DNA from: Acidisphaera sp035272265
GTDB taxonomy: Bacteria; Pseudomonadota; Alphaproteobacteria; Acetobacterales; Acetobacteraceae
Reading direction: 5' to 3'
Assembly: GCA_035272265.1 (NCBI GenBank)
Contig: DATEQV010000525.1
Span: forward strand, 1-12,209
DNA length: 12,209 nucleotides
The notes beneath the pieces are model-generated. The model was not told where the DNA came from, searched no databases, and was given only the letters and a program-made list of their open reading frames with translations. Positions 1-5,704 of this stretch are shown one piece after another (position 1 is the first letter of the stretch; every line of letters begins with the position of its first letter). The position numbers and the translations under genes are program-made.

Positions 1-473
1 GCGTCCCACTCGCTGCGTTCGGCGGCGACGAAATCGCCGCCGTAGACGTGGATCGCGGCGGTCAGGCGGTCGATCGGGTTCAGCACCGAATGGATCACGT
101 CGGGGCCGAGCGGCTCGGCGTCGCCGGCGCAGAGCGAGCGCGCACCGGCCGCCTCGATCTGGCGCTCGTCGGCGACCGAGGTGCGCCGCCAGAAGATGTT
201 GTCCTCGCGGCCGGAGTAGATGCCGATGACCGCCCACATGGTGTGATTGTGCGGGAAGACCGACATCAGCGGCGCCCACACGAGGTTGAAGATGCAGATC
301 TGCGGCGAGCGGTAGAGCAGCTCGACGCCTGCTCGCGTCGGCTCGCCGAGGCCGCGCAGCACGGACGCCGGCTCGCGCACCGCGCGGGCGACGACCTCGC
401 GCACGGATGTGTGGGTGGGATCGGCGGCGGCGGCCTCGCAGCACTCGGCGATGAAGCGATCGCGGTCGAACAT
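1..473 (-). CDS. Cysteine dioxygenase-like cupin (partial, C-terminus beyond window)
   Basis: The first 157 residues are visible; the gene runs off the left edge. The predicted fold is a small double-stranded beta-helix (cupin) metalloenzyme like cysteine dioxygenase type I and the related 'predicted metal-dependent enzyme of the DSBH superfamily' group. An all-helical N-terminus (about residues 1-55) is followed by the cupin core. The metal-site motif FPHNHTMW (His75, His77) leads into a conserved-looking IGIYSGREDN stretch, and a second motif GPDVIHSV supplies His128. These would be the three histidines of a 3-His Fe(II) site, as in thiol dioxygenases. The ATG at 473 is chosen because a GAGGAG ribosome site lies 8 bases upstream. 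The family assignment is by recalled motif similarity. The substrate (cysteine, another thiol or something else) cannot be told. No signal peptide, so probably cytoplasmic. Confidence 0.72.
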   Translation of the reverse strand, partial: MFDRDRFIAECCEAAAADPTHTSVREVVARAVREPASVLRGLGEPTRAGVELLYRSPQICIFNLVWAPLMSVFPHNHTMWAVIGIYSGREDNIFWRRTSVADERQIEAAGARSLCAGDAEPLGPDVIHSVLNPIDRLTAAIHVYGGDFVAAERSEWD

Positions 474-554
474 GCGGGGGCTCCTCTCGATGGCGCGGCA
501 AGAGAAACATCGCGAGCGCTTCGGTTCAACCGGAGGCGGCCGCAGGCCGGGCGG

Positions 555-1301
555 TCAGGCGCGGGCGAGACCGGCCTGCTGATCGAGGCGGACGAAAGTC
601 GCGCCGCGGCGCTGCAGCGCCAGCACGCCGGCGACGACGCCCGCGCCGCTCGCCCGCTTCGGCTGGTTGATGTGCGCGACGATGACGTCGCCGTCGGTCG
701 CGCGGGCGATGCGCGCGGACACACCGGCGGGCGGCAGCGAGGCGCCGGCGTCGGCGTTGAGCGAGTAGCCGGCGATGCCGAAGCCGAGCGCTTCGATCGC
801 CACCGTCGCGGACGGGCTGTACCAGCCGGTCGCGGCGCGGTACCAGCGCGGCGCGGTGCCGGTCGCGGCGTCGACGGCGTCGGCGCCCGCCGTGACCTCG
901 CCGCGGATGGCGTCGAGATCGCCGGCGACCGGGATGCCGTAGATGGTGCGTTGGCCGAGCACCGGCGGGATGTGGCGCGCGCCGTGGTTTTCGATGTCGA
1001 ACAGATCGGGATGCGACAGCAGGAGGGTGAGGCCCGCCGGGTTGCGCTGCAGCCAGAGTCCGCTGGCGAAGATCGTCGCCGGGATGCGGCTTTCGATGAG
1101 GGCTGCGGCGATCCGCTCGTCGAACGCGCCCGGGCAGGCGTCGAGCGTCAGGGCGACGGTCAGGCGGCCCGGCGTCAGGGCGACCAGCCGCATGCGCGGC
1201 TCGATTGGCGCTTCGGCGGGCGCGGGCGCGCGGGACGGCGCGAACGGGAGGATGGCGGGGGCCGCAAGCACGGCCCGGCGCGACAGGCAAACGCTGCACA
1301 T
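555..1301 (-). CDS. Tat-exported polysaccharide deacetylase family protein
   Basis: A 248-aa protein of the NodB/polysaccharide deacetylase superfamily (carbohydrate esterase 4 fold), expected to act outside the cytoplasmic membrane. The N-terminus has a twin-arginine signal (SRRAVLAAPAIL, residues 7-18) followed by an Ala/Pro-rich linker to about residue 33. The catalytic core shows the motif 1 equivalent LTLDACPG (Asp54), the motif 2 equivalent NHGARH (His106 and His110, metal ligands), RWYRAATG (about 152-159, motif 3) and the motif 5 equivalent DVIVAHINQP (His210). Motif 1 is not the usual TFDD; a single Asp is followed by Ala-Cys. The ATG at 1301 is preferred over longer in-frame starts up to 1709, because those would erase the signal peptide and overlap the GNAT gene antisense; an AAGG lies about 10 bases upstream. 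Related proteins with this TLDAC variant are common in alphaproteobacteria as far as I recall. The actual substrate is unknown. Confidence 0.85.
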   Translation of the reverse strand: MCSVCLSRRAVLAAPAILPFAPSRAPAPAEAPIEPRMRLVALTPGRLTVALTLDACPGAFDERIAAALIESRIPATIFASGLWLQRNPAGLTLLLSHPDLFDIENHGARHIPPVLGQRTIYGIPVAGDLDAIRGEVTAGADAVDAATGTAPRWYRAATGWYSPSATVAIEALGFGIAGYSLNADAGASLPPAGVSARIARATDGDVIVAHINQPKRASGAGVVAGVLALQRRGATFVRLDQQAGLARA

Positions 1302-1341
1302 CGACGAACGACCTTCTGCAGCGTCGGCTGCGTGCGGCTTA

Positions 1342-1350
1342 TGGCATAAT
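1342..1350 (+). promoter_or_regulatory. Candidate extended -10 promoter for the GNAT gene
   Basis: In the 93-bp divergent gap between the deacetylase and GNAT genes, the sequence TGGCATAAT matches an extended -10 element (TGn + CATAAT, five of six matches to TATAAT). It is 45 bp before the GNAT start. No good -35 hexamer sits 16-18 bp upstream, which is tolerable for extended -10 promoters. It is the only AT-rich hexamer of this quality in the gap. No transcription data are available, so this is a suggestion. Confidence 0.33.
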
Positions 1351-1394
1351 CGGCGGGTTTGAGCAGGTGCGGCGGACGCGACCATGATGCACGC

Positions 1395-1859
1395 ATGACG
1401 CACGACACACCCCGCGTGCCGGCGGAGCTGCGCTTGTCGTTCGACGCCGCGCCGTCGGTCGAGATGCGGCGCGGGCTCGGGCAGGCGATCAACGCGTTCC
1501 ACGACCGGACCGTGCCGTACGAGGCGCGGCGCTTCGCGCTGCTGCTGCACGACGGGGACGGGCGGCTGGCGGCGGGGATGAGCGGCCTGCTGTCCTGGCA
1601 ATGGCTGTTCGTCGAGGCGCTGTGGGTGGACGACGCCTGGCGCGGGCGCGGCCTGGGGCGCGCGCTGCTGACGCGGGCCGAGGCGCACGCGGTGGCCGAG
1701 GGGTGCCACTCGGCGTGGCTCGACACGTTCCAGGCGCGCGGGTTCTACCTCGCACTCGGCTACCGGGAGTTCGGCGTGCTGGACGACTATCCCGCCGGGC
1801 AGAACCGGTACTTCATGCGCAAGCGCCTCATTCGAACCGGATGCTTTCGGGACGCTTGA
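1395..1859 (+). CDS. GNAT-family N-acetyltransferase
   Basis: A 154-aa single-domain GCN5-related acetyltransferase, which would move an acetyl group from acetyl-CoA to an amine. The acetyl-CoA pyrophosphate loop is seen in LWVDDAWRGRGLGRALL (residues 76-92, R-G-x-G-L-G core). Motif B is ARGFYLALGYREFGVLDDYP (about 114-133), and the C-terminal strand ends NRYFMRKRL. Relatives that I recall read LDTFSFQA before the FY helix; here LDTFQA lacks the SF pair, a possible small deletion. The ATG at 1395 was chosen over the in-frame 1359 start because homology-like sequence begins only after residue 10 and 1359 would sit at the promoter-like element. The gene diverges from the deacetylase. Its 3' end overlaps the convergent cupin gene by 32 bp, so the last about 8 residues (RTGCFRDA) may be a recent extension. 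Substrate unknown. Confidence 0.85.
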   Translation: MTHDTPRVPAELRLSFDAAPSVEMRRGLGQAINAFHDRTVPYEARRFALLLHDGDGRLAAGMSGLLSWQWLFVEALWVDDAWRGRGLGRALLTRAEAHAVAEGCHSAWLDTFQARGFYLALGYREFGVLDDYPAGQNRYFMRKRLIRTGCFRDA

Positions 1860-2145
1860 TCTCGATCTCGATGAAGGCCACCGGGTGGGCGGAACTGTTC
1901 ATCACGTCGTGCTCGATGCCGGCCGGGCGGCGGTACGCCTGGCCGGCGACGAGAGTGGTCTGCGCGATATTGGCGCCGTCGTGCAGGCTCAGCGTGGCGT
2001 CTGTGAGCATGACGACGAAATACGGCCAGCCGTGCCGGTGCCAGCCGGTGACGCCGCCGGGCGGGAAGTCCCATCTTGTGATGCGGATGTCCTGGTCGTC
2101 CTGCTGGACGGTCGGCTCTGCGGGAATGGTGCAGGCGAAGGCCAT
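1828..2145 (-). CDS. Small single-domain cupin
   Basis: A 105-aa protein that is essentially one cupin barrel. Motif 1 is the GWHRHGWPYFVVML stretch (His36, His38), and motif 2 is PAGIEHDVMN (His79); these can bind a divalent metal. No signal peptide. The start at 2145 has a strong ribosome site (GAAGGGAG, about 7 bases upstream). It lies 42 bp downstream of the radical SAM gene on the same strand, so co-transcription is likely, though a shared job is not obvious. Its stop lies inside the 3' end of the convergent GNAT gene. Small cupins of this type are variously annotated as cupin_2 or as binding/isomerase proteins; the sequence does not allow a specific reaction to be named. Confidence 0.82.
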   Translation of the reverse strand: MAFACTIPAEPTVQQDDQDIRITRWDFPPGGVTGWHRHGWPYFVVMLTDATLSLHDGANIAQTTLVAGQAYRRPAGIEHDVMNSSAHPVAFIEIEIKRPESIRFE

Positions 2146-2187
2146 CGGCTTCTCCCTTCGAGGATCGCTCCCGCGACGATATCCTGG

Positions 2188-3399
2188 TCAGAACGTCAGC
2201 GACATCTGCGCCTCCGCCATACCAACGCGGCGGTCGCCGGGGATGGCGAACTGCGTGGTGTCGAGGCCCTCGCGCGTCTCGTCGAGGCCCCACTGCTTGG
2301 TGGCGCGGGTGAAGCGGCGCAGCAGCAGGTCGGCATACACGCCACTGCCGGAGAAGCGATGATGAAAACGCGGGTCGGTCAACGCGCCGCCACGGGTTTC
2401 GCGGATCAGGTTGAGCACGTGGCGGGCGCGGTCGGGGAAGTGCTCGTGCAGCCACGCCTCGAACATCTGGCGCAGCTCGTGCGGCAGGCGCAGCAGGATG
2501 TAGCCGGCATGGCGCGCGCCGGCCCTCGCGGCGGCCTCCAGGATGCGCTCCATCTCGGCGTCGTTCAGGCCGGGGATCATCGGCGCCGTCAGCACGCCGA
2601 CCGGCACGCCGGCACGGCTGAGCGCCTCGATCGCCTGCAGGCGCCGGGCCGGGGTGGCCGCACGCGGCTCCATCACGCGCGCCAGCTGCGGATCGAGCGT
2701 GGTGACCGAGACGTAGACGCGCACGAGGCTGCGCGCCGCCATCGGGGCGAGGATGTCGAGGTCGCGCAGCACGCCGGCCGACTTGGTGACGATGCTGACC
2801 GGATGGTTGGTGCGGTCGAGCAGGCTCAGGATAGCGCGAGTCAGTTTGAGGGTGCGCTCGATCGGCTGGTAGGGGTCGGTGTTGGACCCGAGGGCCAGCG
2901 TGCGCGCGGTGTAGCCCGGCTTGCGCAGCTCGCGTTCCAGCAGCTCGGCGACGTCGGGCTTGTAGGTGAGCTTCGTTTCGAAATCGAGGCCTGGCGAATA
3001 GCCGAGATAGGCGTGGGTGGGACGCGCGTAGCAGTAGGTGCAGCCGTGCTCGCAGCCGCGATACGGATTGACGGCGCGGTCGAAGCCGAGGTCGGGGCTG
3101 TTGTTCCAGCTGATGACGCTGCGGCTGGCGTCGCGCGCCAGCGTGGTCGCAAGCGGGGGCAGGTCGGCGAAGTCCGCCTCCAGCGTGCGCCAGCCGTCGT
3201 CGAAGGCGTCGGTCGATTGCGCGTCGAAGCGCACCGGCGGGTTGAGCGTCGCACCGCGGCCGCGCCGCGCGCGCGGCGGTGGGGCCGCGACCGGCGGCGG
3301 TTCGGGTGCGCCGGCTGCCTCGAGCGCGGCGATGGCCTCGTGATCGGCTTCGACCGACTTGCCCTGGTTCGCGGGGTGCCGCATCCTGGTGTTCCCCAT
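2188..3399 (-). CDS. PA0069-family (SPL-like) radical SAM protein
   Basis: A 403-aa protein. The radical SAM cluster motif is CEHGCTYC (Cys116, Cys120, Cys123), inside NPYRGCEHGCTYCYARPTH. This is the form seen in the spore photoproduct lyase-like / PA0069 radical SAM group, where the Fe4S4 cluster cleaves SAM to a 5'-deoxyadenosyl radical. Further family-like stretches are ALGSNTDPYQPIE (about 169-181), SIVTKSAGVLRDLD (202-215), SVTTLDPQLARVMEPRA (231-247) and MIPGLND (274-280). The C-terminus has FHHRFSGSGVYADLL, as in PA0069 proteins. Residues 1-50 are low-complexity Pro/Ala/Arg rich. The start is uncertain: GTG 3429, ATG 3399 and ATG 3384 are all in frame and none has a convincing ribosome site. 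The substrate of this family is not known to me; DNA photoproduct repair should not be assumed. It is divergent from the downstream glycosyltransferase with only about 58 bp between. Confidence 0.9.
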   Translation of the reverse strand: MGNTRMRHPANQGKSVEADHEAIAALEAAGAPEPPPVAAPPPRARRGRGATLNPPVRFDAQSTDAFDDGWRTLEADFADLPPLATTLARDASRSVISWNNSPDLGFDRAVNPYRGCEHGCTYCYARPTHAYLGYSPGLDFETKLTYKPDVAELLERELRKPGYTARTLALGSNTDPYQPIERTLKLTRAILSLLDRTNHPVSIVTKSAGVLRDLDILAPMAARSLVRVYVSVTTLDPQLARVMEPRAATPARRLQAIEALSRAGVPVGVLTAPMIPGLNDAEMERILEAAARAGARHAGYILLRLPHELRQMFEAWLHEHFPDRARHVLNLIRETRGGALTDPRFHHRFSGSGVYADLLLRRFTRATKQWGLDETREGLDTTQFAIPGDRRVGMAEAQMSLTF

Positions 3400-3457
3400 C
3401 CGTTCGCGGGGCAGAGTGGCGGAAATCACACCCGGCCGTCAAGAACGTAAAGAGAAC

Positions 3458-4141
3458 GTGACCGCGCCCGAGACAGATCGCGCGGTGTCGGCGGTGATCT
3501 GCGCGCTGGATGCTTCGGGGCCCCTGCCCCGAGCGTTGGCGGCGCTCGCGGGCGGTTTGGCCGAGGTGATCGTCGTGGACGGCGGCAGCACGGACGACAC
3601 GCGAGCCGTTGCCGCCGCGCACGGCGCGCGCGTGCTGGCGGGGCCGAGGGGGCGCGGCGTGCAGCTGCGGGCGGGCGTCGCGGCAGCTTGCGGGCCCTGG
3701 CTGCTGCTGCTGCACGCCGACACCGTGCTGGGCCGCGACTGGTCCCGCGCCGTCGCCGCGCATGTCGCCGGGCCGGCCGAGCGCGCCGGGTATTTCCGGT
3801 TCGCGCTCGACGCCGACGGCCCGCACGCGAGGCGGCTGGAGCGCATGGTCGCGTGGCGCTGCCGGCGTCTGGGGCTGCCGTACGGCGACCAGGGGCTGCT
3901 GATCCATCGCGACCTGCTGGAGCAGGTGGGCGGGGTGCCGGCGCTGCCGCTGATGGAGGACGTGGCCCTGGTGCGGCGGATCGGCGCGCGGCGGCTGCGT
4001 GCGCTGGACGCCGACGCCGTCACCTCGGCGGCGCGCTGGGAACGCGAGAGGTGGCGGCGCCGGTCGGCGCGCAACGTGCTGTGCCTGACGGCCTACCTGC
4101 TCGGCGTGCCGCCGCGCGTGCTGGTGCGGCTGTACGGTTGA
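3458..4141 (+). CDS. TIGR04283-type family 2 glycosyltransferase
   Basis: A 227-aa GT-A fold glycosyltransferase. Visible motifs are the nucleotide-binding VIVVDGGSTDDT (residues 38-48), the metal-binding HADT (86-89, in place of DxD), the acceptor-loop PYGDQG (141-146) and MEDV (166-169). This combination is typical of the family named 'transferase 2, rSAM/selenodomain-associated' (TIGR04283). The start is taken as GTG 3458 because AAAGAG lies 5-6 bases upstream and the upstream in-frame sequence to 3359 is unlike the family. The C-terminal segment ARNVLCLTAYLLGVPPRVLVRLYG is hydrophobic and probably membrane-associated. Its usual partner, a TIGR04282 transferase, is found at 5129 on the same strand but is separated by two minus-strand genes. 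Donor and acceptor sugars are unknown. Confidence 0.88.
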   Translation: MTAPETDRAVSAVICALDASGPLPRALAALAGGLAEVIVVDGGSTDDTRAVAAAHGARVLAGPRGRGVQLRAGVAAACGPWLLLLHADTVLGRDWSRAVAAHVAGPAERAGYFRFALDADGPHARRLERMVAWRCRRLGLPYGDQGLLIHRDLLEQVGGVPALPLMEDVALVRRIGARRLRALDADAVTSAARWERERWRRRSARNVLCLTAYLLGVPPRVLVRLYG

Positions 4142-4151
4142 GGGTGGCGTT

Positions 4152-4190
4152 CCTCGAACCCGAGGCCTTCGTTCCGCAGGCGAAGCAGTC
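4152..4190 (+). terminator. Weak hairpin pair after the glycosyltransferase
   Basis: Just after the 4141 stop there are two small tandem stems: CCTCG/CGAGG (4152-4156 with 4161-4165) and CTTCG/CGAAG around 4167-4186. A third, GGCGGA/TCCGCC (4206-4211 with 4217-4222), follows. None is followed by a T-run on either strand, so none is a classical rho-independent terminator. They mark the gap between convergent genes and may slow or stop transcription. Low confidence. Confidence 0.22.
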
Positions 4191-4242
4191 TACCATGTAG
4201 CGCCCGGCGGATCATCTCCGCCGCCCTTGAATGTCACGCCCT

Positions 4243-4404
4243 TCAAAAAAAGACGAAACCAAGCGCCAGCAAAGCATTGGGCACGCTCCCCGCCATGATC
4301 CATTGCCACTTTTGCGGACCCTCTGCGGCACCGAACAGGATCAGTTCCGCGGCGATGAACAGCGCGATACCCGCCCATCTTTGTAGGTTGCGTTTCGTGG
4401 TCAT
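4243..4404 (-). CDS. 53-aa two-helix membrane peptide, unrecognised
   Basis: A small protein, not recognised as any family. A charged N-terminus (MTTKRNLQRW) is followed by a hydrophobic stretch at about residues 10-27, a short polar turn (AEGPQKWQW) and a second hydrophobic stretch at about 36-53 that ends at the C-terminus. This pattern predicts a hairpin in the cytoplasmic membrane. A good ribosome site (GGGAAGG) lies about 6 bases before the ATG at 4404, which decides this start over the longer 4533 frame. It follows the exported protein gene by 67 bp on the same strand, with a 7-bp hairpin in between. Its codons use more A/T at third positions than the flanking genes. It may be a real small protein or a degenerate remnant. 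Confidence 0.55.
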   Translation of the reverse strand: MTTKRNLQRWAGIALFIAAELILFGAAEGPQKWQWIMAGSVPNALLALGFVFF

Positions 4405-4419
4405 ATCGACCTTCCCGTC

Positions 4420-4441
4420 GCTCCCTCGAAAAGAAGGGAGC
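4420..4441 (-). other. Intergenic hairpin between two small genes
   Basis: A perfect 7-bp stem GCTCCCT/AGGGAGC with an 8-base loop lies between the stop of the exported-protein gene (4472) and the ribosome site of the 53-aa gene. Read on the minus strand it is followed by GACGGGAAGG rather than a T-run. It is therefore more likely an mRNA processing or stability element, or a weak attenuator, than a true terminator. Confidence 0.4.
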
Positions 4442-4471
4442 TTGTTGCGGTTTCCGTCGGTGGTGCGGTGG

Positions 4472-4936
4472 TTACTGAGGACTGACCGTGCCGCTGAACA
4501 GGATTGTCGTTGCGTTGGTGAAGCTGCCGTCACTGCTGGTCAGCCTGCCGGTGATCGTTTTGCCAAGCGACGTGTGGCCGACGACGCCCTGCTTGCAGTA
4601 GCCGTCGAAATCCTTCGTCTTGATGTAGGTGATCGAGAAAGGCTTTATTTCCGCGGGGTTCCCGCGCACAGAGCTGTAGAGATTGTGGCCGACCAGTTCC
4701 CACTTGTCGCAGGTGATCGTGAGGGGGACCGGCATCGACGAGATGATCAGCACGCCCGGGTCTCCGACCAGCGCTTCGGCGTTCACCATATGGTCGACCA
4801 ACTGCTCCCACTGGGCTGGCTCCAAGCCGGTCACTGGATCGGTGGTCTGTATGTTGAGCCTGAGCTGCGCGTCGGCGGCGGGCGCGGCAGCCAAAGCGCC
4901 TAATGCGACGATCGAGGCGAGCAGGATGTTGCGCAT
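4472..4936 (-). CDS. Exported 154-aa protein of unknown function
   Basis: I do not recognise this family. A clear Sec signal peptide is present: MRN, a hydrophobic core LLASIVALGALAAA, then a cleavage site of AxA type after Ala23 (AADA|QL). The mature part of about 131 residues is mixed and probably beta-rich, with exactly two cysteines (Cys76 in LTITCDKW and Cys114 in DGYCKQG) that could form one disulfide in the periplasm. Stretches worth searching are PAQWEQLVDHMVNAE (40-54) and VVGHTSLGKTITGRLTSSDG (118-137). The ATG at 4936 is supported by an AAGGAG ribosome site and by the signal peptide starting there. GC content is distinctly lower than in neighbours (for example about 53% over 4621-4680). 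This suggests transfer or a fast-evolving accessory gene. Confidence 0.78.
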   Translation of the reverse strand: MRNILLASIVALGALAAAPAADAQLRLNIQTTDPVTGLEPAQWEQLVDHMVNAEALVGDPGVLIISSMPVPLTITCDKWELVGHNLYSSVRGNPAEIKPFSITYIKTKDFDGYCKQGVVGHTSLGKTITGRLTSSDGSFTNATTILFSGTVSPQ

Positions 4937-4945
4937 CTGGCATGT

Positions 4946-4987
4946 CTCCTTGTCTGAGGCGATTGCTGGGTATCCCCCAGGACAAAG
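4946..4987 (-). promoter_or_regulatory. Possible ribosome-site-masking leader fold
   Basis: In the leader of the exported-protein gene, CTTTGTC (4987-4981 on the minus strand) can pair with GACAAGG (4954-4948). The second arm includes the first four bases of the AAGGAG ribosome site (4951-4946). Stacked directly against the first arm is a hairpin CTGGG-GGATA-CCCAG (4980-4966). The fold could limit translation, but one pair is G-U and the transcription start is unknown. Confidence 0.25.
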
Positions 4988-5128
4988 CAAGCTTAGCCGC
5001 TATCCATGTCGGCTAGTAGCTCCGGCCATCCGCCCCGATGTGGCGCAAGAGCGCCGTCTCGCCTCTTGTGCCTCGCCGATGCCCGGCCACAACGAGCGTC
5101 AGACCGGCTCAGCGATCAGGTGGCCGGT

Positions 5129-5704
5129 ATGAAAGACACGGTGTTCGTGTTCGCCCGCGCGCCGCGGCTGGGCGCGGTGAAGCGCCGGCTGGCGCGGGAT
5201 GTCGGCGACCGGGCGGCGCTGCGGTTCCACACGGGAATGCTGACACGAGTGGCACGCGAGCTGGGTTGCTGCCGACGGTTCCGCACCGTGCTCGCCGTCA
5301 CGCCCGATCGTGCCCGCCTCCGCACGCGCCTGCCGCTTGTGCCGCAGGGTCGCGGCAATCTCGGCGAGCGCATGGCGCGGGCCGCCGCGCGCGTCCCGCG
5401 CGGGCGGGTCGCGATCGTCGGCTGCGACATACCCGGACTGGGCGCGGCCGACATCGTCGCGGCGTTCCGAGCGCTCGGCCGAGCGGACGCGGTGTTCGGG
5501 CCGGCGGAGGATGGCGGCTACTGGCTGGTGGCCCGCGGTCCCCGCCGCCCTGCCCGGCCGTTCGCCGGCGTCCGCTGGTCCACCCGACATGCGCTGGCGG
5601 ACACGCTGGCGAATTTCTCCGCCCGCCGCGTTGCCATGCTGCGCCGATTGCGCGACGTGGATACGGCGGAGGATTACCTTGCATGGAACGGCGGCCGTAT
5701 CTGA
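5129..5704 (+). CDS. TIGR04282-type CofC-like nucleotidyl/glycosyl transferase
   Basis: A 191-aa protein of the DUF2064 / 'transferase 1, rSAM/selenodomain-associated' type, related to CofC-like nucleotidyltransferases. Motifs are FARAPRLGAVKRRLA (residues 8-22, the sugar-nucleotide binding start of the fold), GNLGERM (76-82), IVGCDIPGL (96-104), GPAEDGGYWL (124-133) and RDVDTAEDY (175-183). In most relatives I recall, the first motif reads VKTRL; here VKRRL replaces the Thr with Arg. The ATG at 5129 has AGGTGG just upstream and the motif begins 5 residues in, so the longer 5006 frame is rejected. Its stop lies 22 bases inside the ClC gene, implying translational coupling. It probably worked with the family 2 transferase at 3458, from which it is separated by a lower-GC block. 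Confidence 0.86.
   Translation: MKDTVFVFARAPRLGAVKRRLARDVGDRAALRFHTGMLTRVARELGCCRRFRTVLAVTPDRARLRTRLPLVPQGRGNLGERMARAAARVPRGRVAIVGCDIPGLGAADIVAAFRALGRADAVFGPAEDGGYWLVARGPRRPARPFAGVRWSTRHALADTLANFSARRVAMLRRLRDVDTAEDYLAWNGGRI

Noticed and set aside
48..1349. A 433-codon plus-strand open frame across the left-edge cupin and the deacetylase
   Set aside because: It is antisense to both motif-bearing genes and has shadow-type composition.
2188..3399. Calling the radical SAM gene a spore photoproduct lyase
   Set aside because: It shares the cysteine motif style, but overall it fits the PA0069 group, whose function is not established. The organism type is not a spore former.
1787..3907. A 706-codon minus-strand open frame across the radical SAM and glycosyltransferase genes
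   Set aside because: It is Arg/Pro/Ala/His rich with no domain-like sequence and is antisense or out of frame to two genes with clear motifs. Long shadow frames are expected at this GC content.
5038..5682. N-terminal extension of the ClC reading frame
   Set aside because: The sequence before 5683 is low-complexity Arg/Ala/Gly and out of frame with the clear TIGR04282 gene. ClC proteins do not need it.
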